Shown here one piece after another: positions 1-9,452 of a stretch of DNA of 64,000 nt. The stretch is from Glaciecola sp. XM2. Its GTDB lineage: Bacteria; Pseudomonadota; Gammaproteobacteria; Enterobacterales; Alteromonadaceae. The translations under genes were made by a program, and so were the position numbers. The stretch's first letter is position 1. Each line of letters begins with the position of its first letter. Below the pieces are notes generated by a model, which was given only the letters and a program-made list of their open reading frames with translations, ran no database searches and was not told where the DNA came from. Where the stretch lies: contig NZ_JAHEOJ010000024.1 of NCBI RefSeq assembly GCF_018595715.1, positions 310,001 through 374,000 of the forward strand. The letters run 5' to 3'.

Positions 1-2
1 TC

Positions 3-1196
3 ACCGCAGAAGACGCTAAAGTCTTAAGTGATAAGACGGTTGTGGTTGATGCAGGTGTTATTACCCAGATTCTCGACGGCAAAATACAAGGTGACGCTGA
101 CGATACCTTTGTAGATTTAACCGACCATACCCTCATGCCTGGCTTTATGGATATGCACACACATATCACCTTTCAAAATGAAGGGACGGCGGGTTATTTA
201 AAGCGCTTTAGTAATAACGAAGCCGATTATGCCCTTGCTGGTGTGCGCTATGCTCATCGTACCCTGATGGCAGGCTTTACCACCGTGCGCAATCTAGGCG
301 ATAACTTCAATGAATCTGTTGCACTTCGAAATGCCATAAACAGCGGAGTAGTCGTTGGGCCGCGCATTTACACCTCGGCTAAGTCAATTGCCACCACCGG
401 CGGACATGCCGATCCAACCAACGGCATGCGCCAAGATTTGATGGGAAGCCCAACGCCAGCAGATGGTGTAATTAACGGCATTGCACAAGCCAGACAAGCG
501 GTTCGTCAACGCTACAAAGATGGCGCCGATCTTATCAAAATCACCGCAACAGGCGGGGTATTATCGGTCGCAAAAAATGGCCAAAACCCACAGTTTATGA
601 CCGACGAAGTTGAAGCCATTGTGCAAACAGCCAAAGACTATGAAATGACCGTTGCGGTGCATGCGCATGGCAAAGAGGGTATGAAGCGCGCCATTTTAGC
701 CGGTGTAGATTCTATTGAGCACGGCACGTATATGGACGATGAAATCTTCAAGTTAATGCGCAAGCACAATGTTTATTATGTACCTACGATTTCTGCCGGT
801 AACTTTGTTGCCGAAAAAGCCAAGATTGACGGCTTCTTCCCTGCCATCGTGAGACCCAAAGCGGCCTCCATTGGTCCACTTATCCAGGGCACATTTGCAA
901 AAGCCTACGAGAATGGCGTAATGATTGCGTTTGGTACCGACTCAGGCGTATCACCTCATGGGGAAAATGCCCGAGAGTTTGAGTTTATGGTAAGTGCTGG
1001 CATGTCTGAAATGGATGCAATACGCTCAGCCACGTACAACACCGCTAAGCTACTTAAAGTACAAGATACTCTTGGTACTATCACGGTAAACAAGCTTGCT
1101 GACATGGTAGCGGTAAAAGGTGACCCACTCGAAGACATCACCATCTTGCAAGATATGCATTTTGTGATGAAGAACGGACAAATATACAAGCAATAA
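3..1196 (+). CDS. Amidohydrolase family protein (imidazolonepropionase-like / Xaa-Pro dipeptidase type), 5' truncated
   Basis: The reading frame is open to the left edge of the window, so the N-terminus (probably with a signal peptide) lies outside; an internal GTG at base 42 is unlikely to be the real start. Metal ligands of the amidohydrolase TIM barrel are visible in order: the HTH motif near base 155, the lysine of LIKITATGG near base 535, the histidine of VHAHG near base 660, the histidine of SIEHGT near base 717 and the aspartate of FGTDSG near base 938. The family hydrolyses amide or peptide bonds using a one- or two-metal centre, and these members are often exported dipeptidases. The substrate cannot be read from the sequence. 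A hairpin terminator follows. Confidence 0.88.
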   Translation, partial: TAEDAKVLSDKTVVVDAGVITQILDGKIQGDADDTFVDLTDHTLMPGFMDMHTHITFQNEGTAGYLKRFSNNEADYALAGVRYAHRTLMAGFTTVRNLGDNFNESVALRNAINSGVVVGPRIYTSAKSIATTGGHADPTNGMRQDLMGSPTPADGVINGIAQARQAVRQRYKDGADLIKITATGGVLSVAKNGQNPQFMTDEVEAIVQTAKDYEMTVAVHAHGKEGMKRAILAGVDSIEHGTYMDDEIFKLMRKHNVYYVPTISAGNFVAEKAKIDGFFPAIVRPKAASIGPLIQGTFAKAYENGVMIAFGTDSGVSPHGENAREFEFMVSAGMSEMDAIRSATYNTAKLLKVQDTLGTITVNKLADMVAVKGDPLEDITILQDMHFVMKNGQIYKQ

Positions 1197-1219
1197 AGGT
1201 CGGCAAAACACTTTCGAGA

Positions 1220-1245
1220 ATACCGCCTTATTAGGCGGTATTTTT
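1220..1245 (+). terminator. Rho-independent terminator after the amidohydrolase gene
   Basis: A perfect 9-bp stem (ATACCGCCT at 1220-1228 with AGGCGGTAT at 1233-1241) closes a 4-nt loop and runs into a T-tract. Confidence 0.8.
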
Positions 1246-1265
1246 ATATCTTAAAGGCCACGTAG

Positions 1266-1853
1266 TTGAGCAAAACAAAGAAAGTCCAAGCGTTTTTTAA
1301 CAAGATGATTCATTCTAAACATATGCTCACGAGCATATGCTTTGCCTCTTTCTTAGAATCAACCGTTGTGCCCATTCCACTGGAAACGGCGCTCATTCCG
1401 CTTATGCAAGCGCGCAGAGAAAAGCTGTGGATGATTGCAACGGTTACCACCATCGGCTGTCTAATTGGGGCAGTGATAGGCTATGTCGTGGGGTTGTATC
1501 TATTTGACTGGTTGCGTGAACCCATCATGCAATACATTACCAATGAGCAACAGTTTGCACAGTTTCAAACACAAATTGAAGCGCACGGCTTTTGGTTTAT
1601 ATTCAGCACCGGCGTGACACCTATTCCATTACAAGTGGCTATGTTACTCGCGGGCCTCACAGATTATTCCTTTGCTCTTTATATGCTTGCGGTAGCATCG
1701 AGCCGCTGCGTTCGTTATTTTGGGATTGCGATACTTGTTTATTATTTTGGCAACAAAGCCGAAGAGGTGATTAGGCGTCATAAATACAAAGCGTTGATTG
1801 GCATTTCAATCATTCTTGTGGCCATTGTGCTAAGCCAGATATGGTTGGCATGA
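1266..1853 (+). CDS. VTT-domain (YqaA/DedA-like) inner-membrane protein
   Basis: This 195-aa hydrophobic protein has the layout of YqaA/DedA (SNARE-associated Golgi, VTT) proteins: an amphipathic N-terminus with the E-x3-PIPLE signature near residues 31-40, a membrane segment near 58-80, the re-entrant motif with TPIPLQ near residue 120, and two further C-terminal membrane segments. VTT proteins are linked to lipid scrambling or flipping and membrane homeostasis; this paralogue's substrate is unknown. The start is a TTG preceded by AGG about nine bases upstream; an ATG at 1305 would remove part of the N-terminal segment. It lies directly behind the terminator of the previous gene, so it is probably its own transcription unit. 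Confidence 0.8.
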   Translation: MSKTKKVQAFFNKMIHSKHMLTSICFASFLESTVVPIPLETALIPLMQARREKLWMIATVTTIGCLIGAVIGYVVGLYLFDWLREPIMQYITNEQQFAQFQTQIEAHGFWFIFSTGVTPIPLQVAMLLAGLTDYSFALYMLAVASSRCVRYFGIAILVYYFGNKAEEVIRRHKYKALIGISIILVAIVLSQIWLA

Positions 1854-1873
1854 TGCGTTAACAAGACGCTAGG

Positions 1874-2137
1874 TTAGCTGTTAATGCCTTTTTGGATAAG
1901 ATATCGATAAGGCGCTTCGTCCACCTGCTGCTTAAGCAAGGTATGCTCCATAAACCGACAAAAGCTGGGCACGTCGCGAGTGGTGGAATGATCATCGGCG
2001 ATGATGCATAAAGTCTCACCGTCTTGCATCTTACGCACCTGCAAACGCACCATCATCACCGGCTCAGGACAACGCAGTCCTAAAGCATCTAACTGGTAGT
2101 CTGCGTTGTCAAAGGGGTCATTCATTGGCTGATTCAT
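1874..2137 (-). CDS. TusA-family sulfurtransferase (SirA-like)
   Basis: This small protein (about 87 aa) carries the TusA signature [13 protein letters not shown], whose cysteine accepts persulfide sulfur, followed by the beta-alpha-beta-alpha-beta pattern of the family. TusA proteins relay sulfur for tRNA thiolation, molybdenum cofactor synthesis or other routes; genomes often hold several paralogues, so I do not assign the classical tusA role. It follows pyrE closely: the pyrE stop is at 2146, a GTG overlaps it by one base, and the ATG used here is eight bases further on. No convincing ribosome-binding site separates the two start options. Translation is probably coupled to pyrE. Confidence 0.85.
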   Translation of the reverse strand: MNQPMNDPFDNADYQLDALGLRCPEPVMMVRLQVRKMQDGETLCIIADDHSTTRDVPSFCRFMEHTLLKQQVDEAPYRYLIQKGINS

Positions 2138-2145
2138 GTTATGCA

Positions 2146-2787
2146 CTAAATACCGTATTGTTCACGATATCGGTTGATTGAGGCAATAGCAGGTGCGCTG
2201 TCTTGATGAGTGCTTAAATACTCCACTACATCTGCTAACGTCACAATCGAAAACACCTTGGTGGAATAGTCTCGCTCGACTTCTTGGATAGCCGAAAGCT
2301 CACCGGTGCCTTTTTCTTGTCGGTCCAAAGCAATGAGCACGCCCGCTAAATTTGCGTTCTCTTTTTGAATGATTTCCATCGATTCGCGAATAGCAGTGCC
2401 AGCGGTGATCACATCATCTACCAACATCACATCACCCTGTAATGGGCTACCCACCAAACTGCCACCTTCACCATGGGTTTTAGCCTCTTTGCGATTAAAG
2501 CAATAAGGCACGTCTTCACCGAAGGAATTAGACAGCGCAATCGCGGTGGCGGCAGCGATGGTAATGCCTTTGTAGGCAGGCCCAAAAAGCACATCGTATT
2601 CCACGCCTTCAGCCTGTAACGCCGAGGCGTAAAAACGCCCTAGCTTGGCTAAATCACGACCGGTATTAAACAGCCCCGCATTAAAAAAGTACGGGCTCGT
2701 TCTACCTGATTTCAGCGTAAACTCACCAAATCTCAATACCTTACGCTCAATCGCAAAGGCCACAAATTCTCGTTTATAGTCTTGCAT
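2146..2787 (-). CDS. pyrE: Orotate phosphoribosyltransferase
   Basis: At 213 aa this is the usual length of bacterial PyrE. The PRPP-binding loop is clear ([17 protein letters not shown], with the paired acidic residues), as are the N-terminal GEFTLKSGR-type segment and the [15 protein letters not shown] region that holds the catalytic flexible loop. The enzyme joins orotate to PRPP to give orotidine 5'-phosphate in pyrimidine synthesis, in the cytoplasm. It lies 29 bases after rph on the same strand, the classical rph-pyrE arrangement of gammaproteobacteria, and its stop touches the TusA-family gene. Confidence 0.97.
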   Translation of the reverse strand: MQDYKREFVAFAIERKVLRFGEFTLKSGRTSPYFFNAGLFNTGRDLAKLGRFYASALQAEGVEYDVLFGPAYKGITIAAATAIALSNSFGEDVPYCFNRKEAKTHGEGGSLVGSPLQGDVMLVDDVITAGTAIRESMEIIQKENANLAGVLIALDRQEKGTGELSAIQEVERDYSTKVFSIVTLADVVEYLSTHQDSAPAIASINRYREQYGI

Positions 2788-2816
2788 ACTCTGTCACTCT
2801 TAATCGATATTAACGC

Positions 2817-3530
2817 TTAACTTAATGCGGTTTTTTGGATATCAAACAATTCTTTTATGCCAATACGTGCAAGCTCGAGCATTTCGTTCATCTCTTCAAA
2901 ACTAAAGGCATCGCCTTCGGCTGTGCCCTGCACTTCAATTAATTTGCCCGTTTCAGTCATTACCACATTCATATCGGTTTCTGCGTCGGAGTCTTCTAGG
3001 TACTCCAAATCTGCGATAGGCGTACCTTTGTATATACCTACCGAAATGGCGCCAATCATGTGCCTAAGCGGGTTGTTTTTCAAAATGCCTTTGGTGCGCA
3101 TCCAAGAAAGTGCATCCACCAAGGCAACGCAAGCGCCAGTAATCGCTGCGGTGCGCGTGCCGCCATCGGCTTGAATGACATCACAATCTACTGTGATGGT
3201 GTTTTCGCCTAACATTTTTAAGTCTACCGCGGCCCGTAATGCTCGGGCAATCAGTCGTTGAATTTCTAAAGTACGACCGCCTTGCTTGCCGCGCGCGGCT
3301 TCTCTATCTGAGCGCGTGTGCGTAGCTCTTGGCAACATGCTGTATTCGGCCGTGATCCAACCTTTACCTTGACCTTTCATAAAGCGCGGCACGCCTTCTT
3401 GCACGCTGGCGTTACACAATACTTTGGTGTTTCCAAACTCAATTAATACCGAGCCTTCAGCATGACAGGTAAACGAACGGGTGATAGTTACAGGGCGAAT
3501 TTGACTAGCGGTACGATTGCTTGGGCGCAT
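2817..3530 (-). CDS. rph: Ribonuclease PH
   Basis: This 237-aa protein is full length and begins [14 protein letters not shown], as is typical of RNase PH. The phosphate-binding arginine region ([20 protein letters not shown]) and the [20 protein letters not shown] catalytic-site segment are intact. The enzyme trims tRNA 3' ends phosphorolytically as a hexamer. It is the first gene of the rph-pyrE-TusA operon and is transcribed divergently from yicC across about 200 bases that must hold both promoters. Confidence 0.97.
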   Translation of the reverse strand: MRPSNRTASQIRPVTITRSFTCHAEGSVLIEFGNTKVLCNASVQEGVPRFMKGQGKGWITAEYSMLPRATHTRSDREAARGKQGGRTLEIQRLIARALRAAVDLKMLGENTITVDCDVIQADGGTRTAAITGACVALVDALSWMRTKGILKNNPLRHMIGAISVGIYKGTPIADLEYLEDSDAETDMNVVMTETGKLIEVQGTAEGDAFSFEEMNEMLELARIGIKELFDIQKTALS

Positions 3531-3736
3531 GAATGAAAGCTCCTTGATGCTCGATGCATGGGGTAAAAGCGCAAAATGAGCGCGAGAGTATACCGCAAGT
3601 GAGCTACGCCTGGAAATGCAAGTGCCGTAAAATGCTGGTTAAATTGCCTAGTGACGCTAAATGAAGAAAAACATGACACTTGAGGCGATAATTACTAGAC
3701 TACGCACTGAATTTACCTAGCGAACGAGAAAATACA

Positions 3737-4600
3737 ATGATTTACAGCATGACTGGCTTTGCCCGCGTACAAACGAAAGCAGATTGGGGCAGCGCGGTAT
3801 GGGAAATCCGCTCGGTAAATCAACGCTACCTTGAAACCCATTATCGCCTGCCAGAGCAGTTTCGCTCCTTAGAGCCGATGCTGCGCGAGCGTTTTCGTAA
3901 ACGCCTACAGCGCGGTAAAGTGGAGTGTGCGCTGCGCATTAGCTTTAATGAAGCAAACCAAGGTGCGCTTACCTTTCAACCTGCGCTGGCTCAGCAACTA
4001 ATAGAAGCCGCCAAACAAGTGCAACAAGCAGGCGCAGATGGCAGCATAAACCCCGCCGACATTTTGCGCTGGCCAGGCGTTATCGCCACACAAGAGGCCG
4101 ACGTAGACGAAATGCAAAAAGTGATGATGGATGCATTTGATGAAGCTCTCACTCAATTTTTAGCAGCTCGCCAAAGCGAAGGCGAAAGCATGGCCGCCCT
4201 CATTGAGCAGCGTTTAGACGGTATTCTTACCGAAGTAGACAAGGTAAGCGAACAAATGCCTGCGGTACTCGAATGGCAAAAAGACCGCATTCGTACCCGC
4301 TTTGAAGAAGCGCAAGTGACCCTTGAAGACACCCGCGTAGAACAAGAAATGGTGCTCCTTGCGCAAAAGACCGACGTAGCCGAAGAGCTAGACCGCTTAA
4401 AATCACACATAAAAGAAACACAAAAAATCATGAAAAAAGGCGGCGCCATTGGCCGCAGACTCGATTTTATGATGCAAGAGTTTAACCGTGAAGCCAATAC
4501 CCTGGGCAGTAAATCTATCAACCGCGAAGTGACTCAGTCAGCGGTGGAGATTAAGGTTTTGATTGAGCAGATGCGGGAACAGATCCAGAATATTGAGTAG
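3737..4600 (+). CDS. yicC: YicC-family endoribonuclease-like protein
   Basis: This 287-aa protein starts MIYSMTGFARV and has the R-S-V-N-Q-R-Y-L-E motif near residue 26, both diagnostic of YicC. The C-terminal DUF1732 part includes DVAEELDRLKSH and the QEFNREANTLGSKS motif near residue 255. YicC proteins are reported to be oligomeric endoribonucleases. The last codons (encoding QIQNIE then TAG, 4580-4600) are duplicated at 18161-18181, at the far end of the island, so the 3' end of this gene looks like the left attachment site. The gmk-rpoZ-spoT genes that often follow yicC in this order are not found downstream in the window. Confidence 0.95.
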   Translation: MIYSMTGFARVQTKADWGSAVWEIRSVNQRYLETHYRLPEQFRSLEPMLRERFRKRLQRGKVECALRISFNEANQGALTFQPALAQQLIEAAKQVQQAGADGSINPADILRWPGVIATQEADVDEMQKVMMDAFDEALTQFLAARQSEGESMAALIEQRLDGILTEVDKVSEQMPAVLEWQKDRIRTRFEEAQVTLEDTRVEQEMVLLAQKTDVAEELDRLKSHIKETQKIMKKGGAIGRRLDFMMQEFNREANTLGSKSINREVTQSAVEIKVLIEQMREQIQNIE

Positions 4601-4604
4601 GGAT
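4581..4604 (+). repeat. Putative attL: left copy of the island-flanking repeat (yicC 3' end)
   Basis: The segment begins AGATCCAGAATAT and includes the yicC stop codon. It matches 18162-18185 at 21 of 24 positions, with a 13-base perfect start. Mismatches are at 4594, 4597 and 4603. Confidence 0.75.
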
Positions 4605-4804
4605 ATTATCTCGGAGTTTTGACGGTTTTTTCGGCTAGTTAAAAGTGAAATGTACTGGTTGCGGGCCGAATATTTATAGAACCTAATAAAAGAGGCATTC
4701 TTCTATAACCAAAATGATTTATGTTTTTAACCTACTCTCAATAGAGTAATTTATGATAGGCAGTTACACAAAACTAGTTACAGTCTTAATGAACCGTTGC
4801 GTCA

Positions 4805-5698
4805 TTATACTTCAAAACTTGTTTGTTTCATTCTAGGGATGTGCCTTATCACTTCAATGACTTCATATCGGTTGTTAGTAAAAATACCGGTGTCTTCGTC
4901 ACGCGTCTGATAAACCTTTAACTTGACCTCAACCGAGTCTCCTGGTGCAATCATAATTTTATGTGCGAAAAAATCACCATAGAACTTTTCATCTAGTACG
5001 GGCGCTGAGATCTTAATTCCGCGCCATACAAACTCCCATTTGCGTGTACCCCGCTCTAGAATCGCTCGCAAAATATGCAAGTCAGCAATTTCAACAACAA
5101 ATCTCTGGTTGTCTTCAATTTCCAATGGGCTAGATAGGAGTGCAAATCGCTCACGCGGTATTAGAATTAATGGTTCCTCATCTTCCATCCTTGGAGTTAA
5201 CCCAAAACTGTCAATTTCTCTGTCTTTTTCAATTGCCTCAAATGTTCTTCCTATGCTTTGTTTAAATCTATCCGACTTTTCAAGCTCCTTCACACAGTCA
5301 TGAACCTCTCGCGGCACTACGACTTTCTTTCCACCATGCTCAATAATGACCTCACTCCCATTTACAATCACATTAATCTCTCCGTCTGGCGACAGAGTAT
5401 TTTGATAAACATAGGCGGCAATAACGCTAAGCGTAATTGTTTTTAGGTTGTCTTTAGAAAATAAGTTTTTTGCACCCTTGTATAGAGTTTTTACTTTTAC
5501 CTTAAAACTACCTTCACCAAACGCCTCTACAACCACTTCTATGTTATAGCCCGGATTAACTAGGGTGTTCGCTGACTTCACTGCATCTGCTATTGAAACA
5601 AGTGATGAGGCAAGTGTGTAGGCATTTATTCGCTTTGGTTTACTGCCAAAGTAAATTACAAAATCTTCTTCAAACTTTTTAACATCAACTACTTGCAT
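4805..5698 (-). CDS. Uncharacterised island protein, 297 aa
   Basis: I do not recognise this protein with confidence. An N-terminal half of about 100 residues is alpha/beta-like with a moderately hydrophobic segment (LKTITLSVIAAYVYQ near residue 90). A lysine/glutamate-rich centre holds a valine-rich hairpin (VNGSEVIIEHGGKKVVVP). The C-terminal half looks all-beta, with a MIAPGDSVEVKLKVYQ strand pair and a final RYEVIEVIRHIP strand. There is no signal peptide, so it is probably cytoplasmic. The start has an AGGAAGTG-like site just upstream. It is the gene nearest the yicC junction and lies 256 bases downstream of the methyltransferase, so it may have its own promoter. Its AT-rich codon use matches the island, not yicC. 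Confidence 0.75.
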   Translation of the reverse strand: MQVVDVKKFEEDFVIYFGSKPKRINAYTLASSLVSIADAVKSANTLVNPGYNIEVVVEAFGEGSFKVKVKTLYKGAKNLFSKDNLKTITLSVIAAYVYQNTLSPDGEINVIVNGSEVIIEHGGKKVVVPREVHDCVKELEKSDRFKQSIGRTFEAIEKDREIDSFGLTPRMEDEEPLILIPRERFALLSSPLEIEDNQRFVVEIADLHILRAILERGTRKWEFVWRGIKISAPVLDEKFYGDFFAHKIMIAPGDSVEVKLKVYQTRDEDTGIFTNNRYEVIEVIRHIPRMKQTSFEV

Positions 5699-5954
5699 CT
5701 ACACTTCCTTATTTGCATGACAATTATTTATTAGATTTCATGGTGGCATTCTCTTCCGAGGAAGAATGAAGCGAAATACATTCAATCTAAGCGCGCTGCT
5801 GAGGTTAAGTATTAGTTTTACAAAGAGTTTGACAATTCTACAATACTTTTTTTCTACTTTTCTCTTAAAACAGGCTAGGGCAAAATCGCGTGCTGGCAAC
5901 TCAAATCGCCTCTGTGGAACCTAATAACCCTTATTTTCAGCAACAATATTGACA

Positions 5955-7493
5955 TTAATCACTATTAGTAATCAGCTTAAAAACACACTCCGCAATTTGC
6001 CTTGCCAGCAATGGCGGAACAGCGTTTCCAATCTGCTGATACTGATTTGTTCTCTTACCCGCGAATTGATAAGAGTCTGGAAAAGTCTGCAATCTTGCAG
6101 CCTCCCTTGCAGTGAGGGATCTGCATTGAACCGGATCGCTATGAATAAAATAATGGCCATCTTTACTAATATGGGACGTTATAGTGCTTGAAGGCTTTGA
6201 AAAATGCTGAACTTTGAAACGATCAACAAACTTTCCACTTTTCCAATTCTTATGCTTAGGTGCAAGTGTGTCAGGAAACTCATGCGCTCTTGGATTCCTG
6301 CCAAAGGTCTGCCGAAAAGTGGCGCAAAAAAAATATCTAACTAGGTCAGAGTCCATATGCGGCCGAGGTTCATGAAAAGTAATAGGTTGCTTGTTAGCAT
6401 CTTTTACAAATTTATCATAGCTGTTTTGGCGGCGTCGGTAGTCAAATACTCGACTTGACACTGCTGGTAACTCTGATTCCAAAAGAGCGTCTAAATTAGT
6501 TTGTAGACTGCTTTTAAGCGATGAGTCTAATGTAGATTCGGTTGTTAAACGTGATACGCCACGTTTTAAATTTGACTTCCAACTTTTATCACTATCAATT
6601 TTATAACCAGTACCTCTAGATGAAAGCTTGCTTCGAAGCTTTGGCAAATCCGACATAGCCTTCTCTACGGATACTTGACGACATACTTTTAAATTCGGTA
6701 TCTTTTCAGCTAAATAGCGAGAGTTTTTTCTTACTCCAAATATGATAACTCTATGTCTCTTTTGAGGAACTCCATACTCTTCCGACAAAAGTAAAAAATC
6801 ACTTGGTGAAGTAAGTCCTCGAATATATTGCTGACCGGTTTTAAGGCTATATAGCTGATATCCCGAATCACCACAAGTCTCCAAATCCTCGAGTATTTGA
6901 TCAAAAATCAACCCTCCATCTAGTTGAGATGAGAGCATTCCTTTAACGTTTTCCATAACGAAGAAGTCTGGGGCAAATATCCGCATTATCTGCAGGTATT
7001 CTTTGTACAACACATGCCTTTTATCTCTTTCTGGCTTATAGCTTTTATTACCCTTATTTCTAGCTCGACCAACAAGGGAATATGCTTGACACGGAGGGCC
7101 GCCGATTAAAATAGTAGGAGAATTTGCTAATACCTCTTCATATGATGACTTTAATGATTCGAAAAAAGAAATGTCTTTTTCTGTAGAAGCCCCCAACTCT
7201 AGCTGCACCGTCTCTGATTGCGCTTTTCTCCACAAATCATCCGTCGCATCACACGATGGGCTTTCGGAGTTACCTGCCAAATATTCATAATACTGGTGTG
7301 GTATTCTAATTTTGTTCTTTAGTAGCAGGCGATAAAACGCTCTTACAGTAAGGGTTTTATGAGCGTAGGTGTCTTTCTCTACAGAGATGATAGGCTCAAA
7401 TGGGTATTCATTTTTTTCACCTGACATTGATAAAAACCCCTCGCCGAGCCCACCGGGACCAGCGAAAATGTCAATTACATAGGTTTTCTTCAA
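5955..7493 (-). CDS. DNA (cytosine-5)-methyltransferase
   Basis: All main C5-methyltransferase motifs are present in order: motif I DIFAGPGGLGEGF (residues 7-19, AdoMet binding), motif IV GGPPCQAYS with the catalytic cysteine (about 133-141), motif VI MENV (about 180), motif VIII QKRHR (about 248), and the C-terminal ARLQTFPDSYQF and QIGNAVPPLLA motifs near 470-500. At 512 aa it is longer than minimal enzymes, with a variable target-recognition region of about 150 residues before the last motifs. It methylates C5 of cytosine in an unknown sequence, presumably marking self DNA for the upstream nuclease/helicase genes. It is the last gene of the five-gene operon, separated from the AIPR gene by 96 bases. 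No Vsr endonuclease gene is adjacent. Confidence 0.95.
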   Translation of the reverse strand: MKKTYVIDIFAGPGGLGEGFLSMSGEKNEYPFEPIISVEKDTYAHKTLTVRAFYRLLLKNKIRIPHQYYEYLAGNSESPSCDATDDLWRKAQSETVQLELGASTEKDISFFESLKSSYEEVLANSPTILIGGPPCQAYSLVGRARNKGNKSYKPERDKRHVLYKEYLQIMRIFAPDFFVMENVKGMLSSQLDGGLIFDQILEDLETCGDSGYQLYSLKTGQQYIRGLTSPSDFLLLSEEYGVPQKRHRVIIFGVRKNSRYLAEKIPNLKVCRQVSVEKAMSDLPKLRSKLSSRGTGYKIDSDKSWKSNLKRGVSRLTTESTLDSSLKSSLQTNLDALLESELPAVSSRVFDYRRRQNSYDKFVKDANKQPITFHEPRPHMDSDLVRYFFCATFRQTFGRNPRAHEFPDTLAPKHKNWKSGKFVDRFKVQHFSKPSSTITSHISKDGHYFIHSDPVQCRSLTAREAARLQTFPDSYQFAGKRTNQYQQIGNAVPPLLARQIAECVFKLITNSD

Positions 7494-7589
7494 AACACTT
7501 CCTTTTAATTTTCCCCCAGGATAAAGATTTTATTAAAATAGTAAACAAATCATTTACCTAAAAATCTTAAAAAACCGAGTTATTTGTTG

Positions 7590-9452
7590 CTATCCTAAGA
7601 ATTCAGCGACCCCCGCTCGAAACTGGCTTGAGTTAAGGAAGGATATAAGTTCATCAGATTGCTTAATACTAATCCAAAGTTCTTCTTTTTTACTGTATTC
7701 TCCACAATCATCACTTAACGAATATTTTTTGATTAAATCATTCATTAATTCCAATAAGTCATACAACGTGCTTGAAAACTTATCGCTCAATCCTTCTTTC
7801 CTCCATAGTCTTTCAAGGCCAAAGTTCTTCTCACTCTGATTGGCATCAGTAACGCAGTAAATCGCGGCGATAGAATATGGGACAGCGGCTGAGCGGAGTT
7901 GACCAATTGAGTTTTTCCCGGCTCCGTAGATTTTCTCCATCCCTCTAAATAGAATCATTTTTGCTACTAGTCTTTCGTAAAAATCTCGATCAACAGTAAT
8001 GCCAGGCCCTTCCTCCGGTTCTATTTCTTCCATAAACAGTCTAAAAACTTTTTCTCCTCCTTTTTTTACTAAATAAGGCATATCGCCCCAAGAACAGTAA
8101 TATTTGGCAAGCACCTCTTTTGTGAATCTTTTTTCAGGTGGGAACTCTCTTTTCAATTTGTTAGGGTTGCTATTTTTCCTCACCCTCGTATTGAATTCAC
8201 CTTTAGCTCGCTCAAAAAACCAGTGCTTTCCCGAAGGGGTCATAACCGTCTCGCTAAGCCTTTTCAACTGGATTAATTTAGGACTCCTAGACTTTAAGTC
8301 TACTCGCGATACTCGAGACTGACTGTTAGAGTATTCACTTATTTTTGATATCAAATCGTCTAGCTCGGAAAGCTTATTATTCTTAGCCACGTTGATTTTA
8401 GCTACAACTCTAACTTTTGAGACGTCAAGACCTTCTTTTCGCGAAAAATAGATGCTAGCCGTGGTTTGACCGCCATTTACGATTTGAAAGTCATCCAATG
8501 ATGACAAATACCAAGACTTTTTATAATAGTGGACTTTTGCTTCTGTAGCAGTGATCGTTAGGCCATTGTTAAACGCAATGAACTTTTCTGGGTCTGTCTT
8601 TATCGTCGCCTTTATGCCTCTATTTACCCCTTTAAACTGCAGAAAAGACCGTACATTTTTTTCCAACAGCTGCGACGAATACCGTTTGTATAAATCAACC
8701 AATATGTCAGCTTCCAACACACACAAATATGACTCAAAGTCTTTTTCTTCTGCCGCTTTTATCACTTCTATGTCTTTGCCAATCAAATCCTTGAATACTA
8801 CCTTGAGCGGTTTACCTCGACCCTGTGATGTAAGACAGTTTGATAAATAATTTAGGTCTACTACTCGCCTAATATATAGTAATTCTTTACTTAAACTTTC
8901 CCCATTTTCTTTAATATTGAACTGTTTACTCTCCTCCGAAAAATGAATACTTTTTGGCAGAGGCTCACCACCGCTTTTTTGAACAGTAATTGAAAGCGAA
9001 ATTAAAAAAATTTCAATTACGTCTATTTGTTTGAGGCCTTCTAAGGACTTGAGTTTTGAGACCAGTGGCTTCACTGGCTCTGAATCTTGTAGGTCGTCTA
9101 AATTGCCTCTAATCGCGGCATTGACGAAGCGTATGACTTTTTTAAATTGATTCTCATACTCAACTCTTTGTGAAACAAGAACGTCTTCGTCACCCTCGTT
9201 CAAATAGTCATCACTTATTACAAAAAGCTGCAATCTTTCACCAGAAAAATTAATTGCATAGCCGTTAAGCTTTTGCTTTTCAGATTCAGAATAGAAATAA
9301 GCAGTGTTTATGTCTTCCGAATCAATTAATTTAGTATCGACGAGATGCGGAGCTATTTGTTCAAGTAAGGCGTGTTGTTGAACAAATTCATATTCATCTT
9401 TTGAAGCCTCTAGAAATTCACTCCGAATATCGATAAACGATTGCAACGACAT
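7590..9452 (-). CDS. AIPR-family (abortive-infection phage-resistance) protein
   Basis: The 620-aa protein carries the hallmark centre of AIPR proteins: FLQFKGVNRGIKATI, then FIAFNNGLTITA near residue 295 and FQIVNGGQTTASIYFSR near residue 325, followed by the VRVVAKINV strand. AIPR proteins were named for phage abortive infection and recur beside Z1 helicases and methyltransferases; the biochemical activity is unsettled. No signal peptide or membrane segment is seen. Its ATG shares one base with the stop of the PD-(D/E)XK gene, so translation is coupled. Codon use is AT-rich like the rest of the island. Confidence 0.88.
   Translation of the reverse strand: MSLQSFIDIRSEFLEASKDEYEFVQQHALLEQIAPHLVDTKLIDSEDINTAYFYSESEKQKLNGYAINFSGERLQLFVISDDYLNEGDEDVLVSQRVEYENQFKKVIRFVNAAIRGNLDDLQDSEPVKPLVSKLKSLEGLKQIDVIEIFLISLSITVQKSGGEPLPKSIHFSEESKQFNIKENGESLSKELLYIRRVVDLNYLSNCLTSQGRGKPLKVVFKDLIGKDIEVIKAAEEKDFESYLCVLEADILVDLYKRYSSQLLEKNVRSFLQFKGVNRGIKATIKTDPEKFIAFNNGLTITATEAKVHYYKKSWYLSSLDDFQIVNGGQTTASIYFSRKEGLDVSKVRVVAKINVAKNNKLSELDDLISKISEYSNSQSRVSRVDLKSRSPKLIQLKRLSETVMTPSGKHWFFERAKGEFNTRVRKNSNPNKLKREFPPEKRFTKEVLAKYYCSWGDMPYLVKKGGEKVFRLFMEEIEPEEGPGITVDRDFYERLVAKMILFRGMEKIYGAGKNSIGQLRSAAVPYSIAAIYCVTDANQSEKNFGLERLWRKEGLSDKFSSTLYDLLELMNDLIKKYSLSDDCGEYSKKEELWISIKQSDELISFLNSSQFRAGVAEFLG

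Noticed and set aside
4153-4521. Minus-strand frame inside yicC
   Set aside because: It lies opposite a well-supported conserved gene, has no ribosome site and Ser/Arg-rich content typical of antisense frames.
5699-7589. Vsr-type very-short-patch endonuclease next to the methyltransferase
   Set aside because: No frame of suitable length or motif lies in the flanking gaps.
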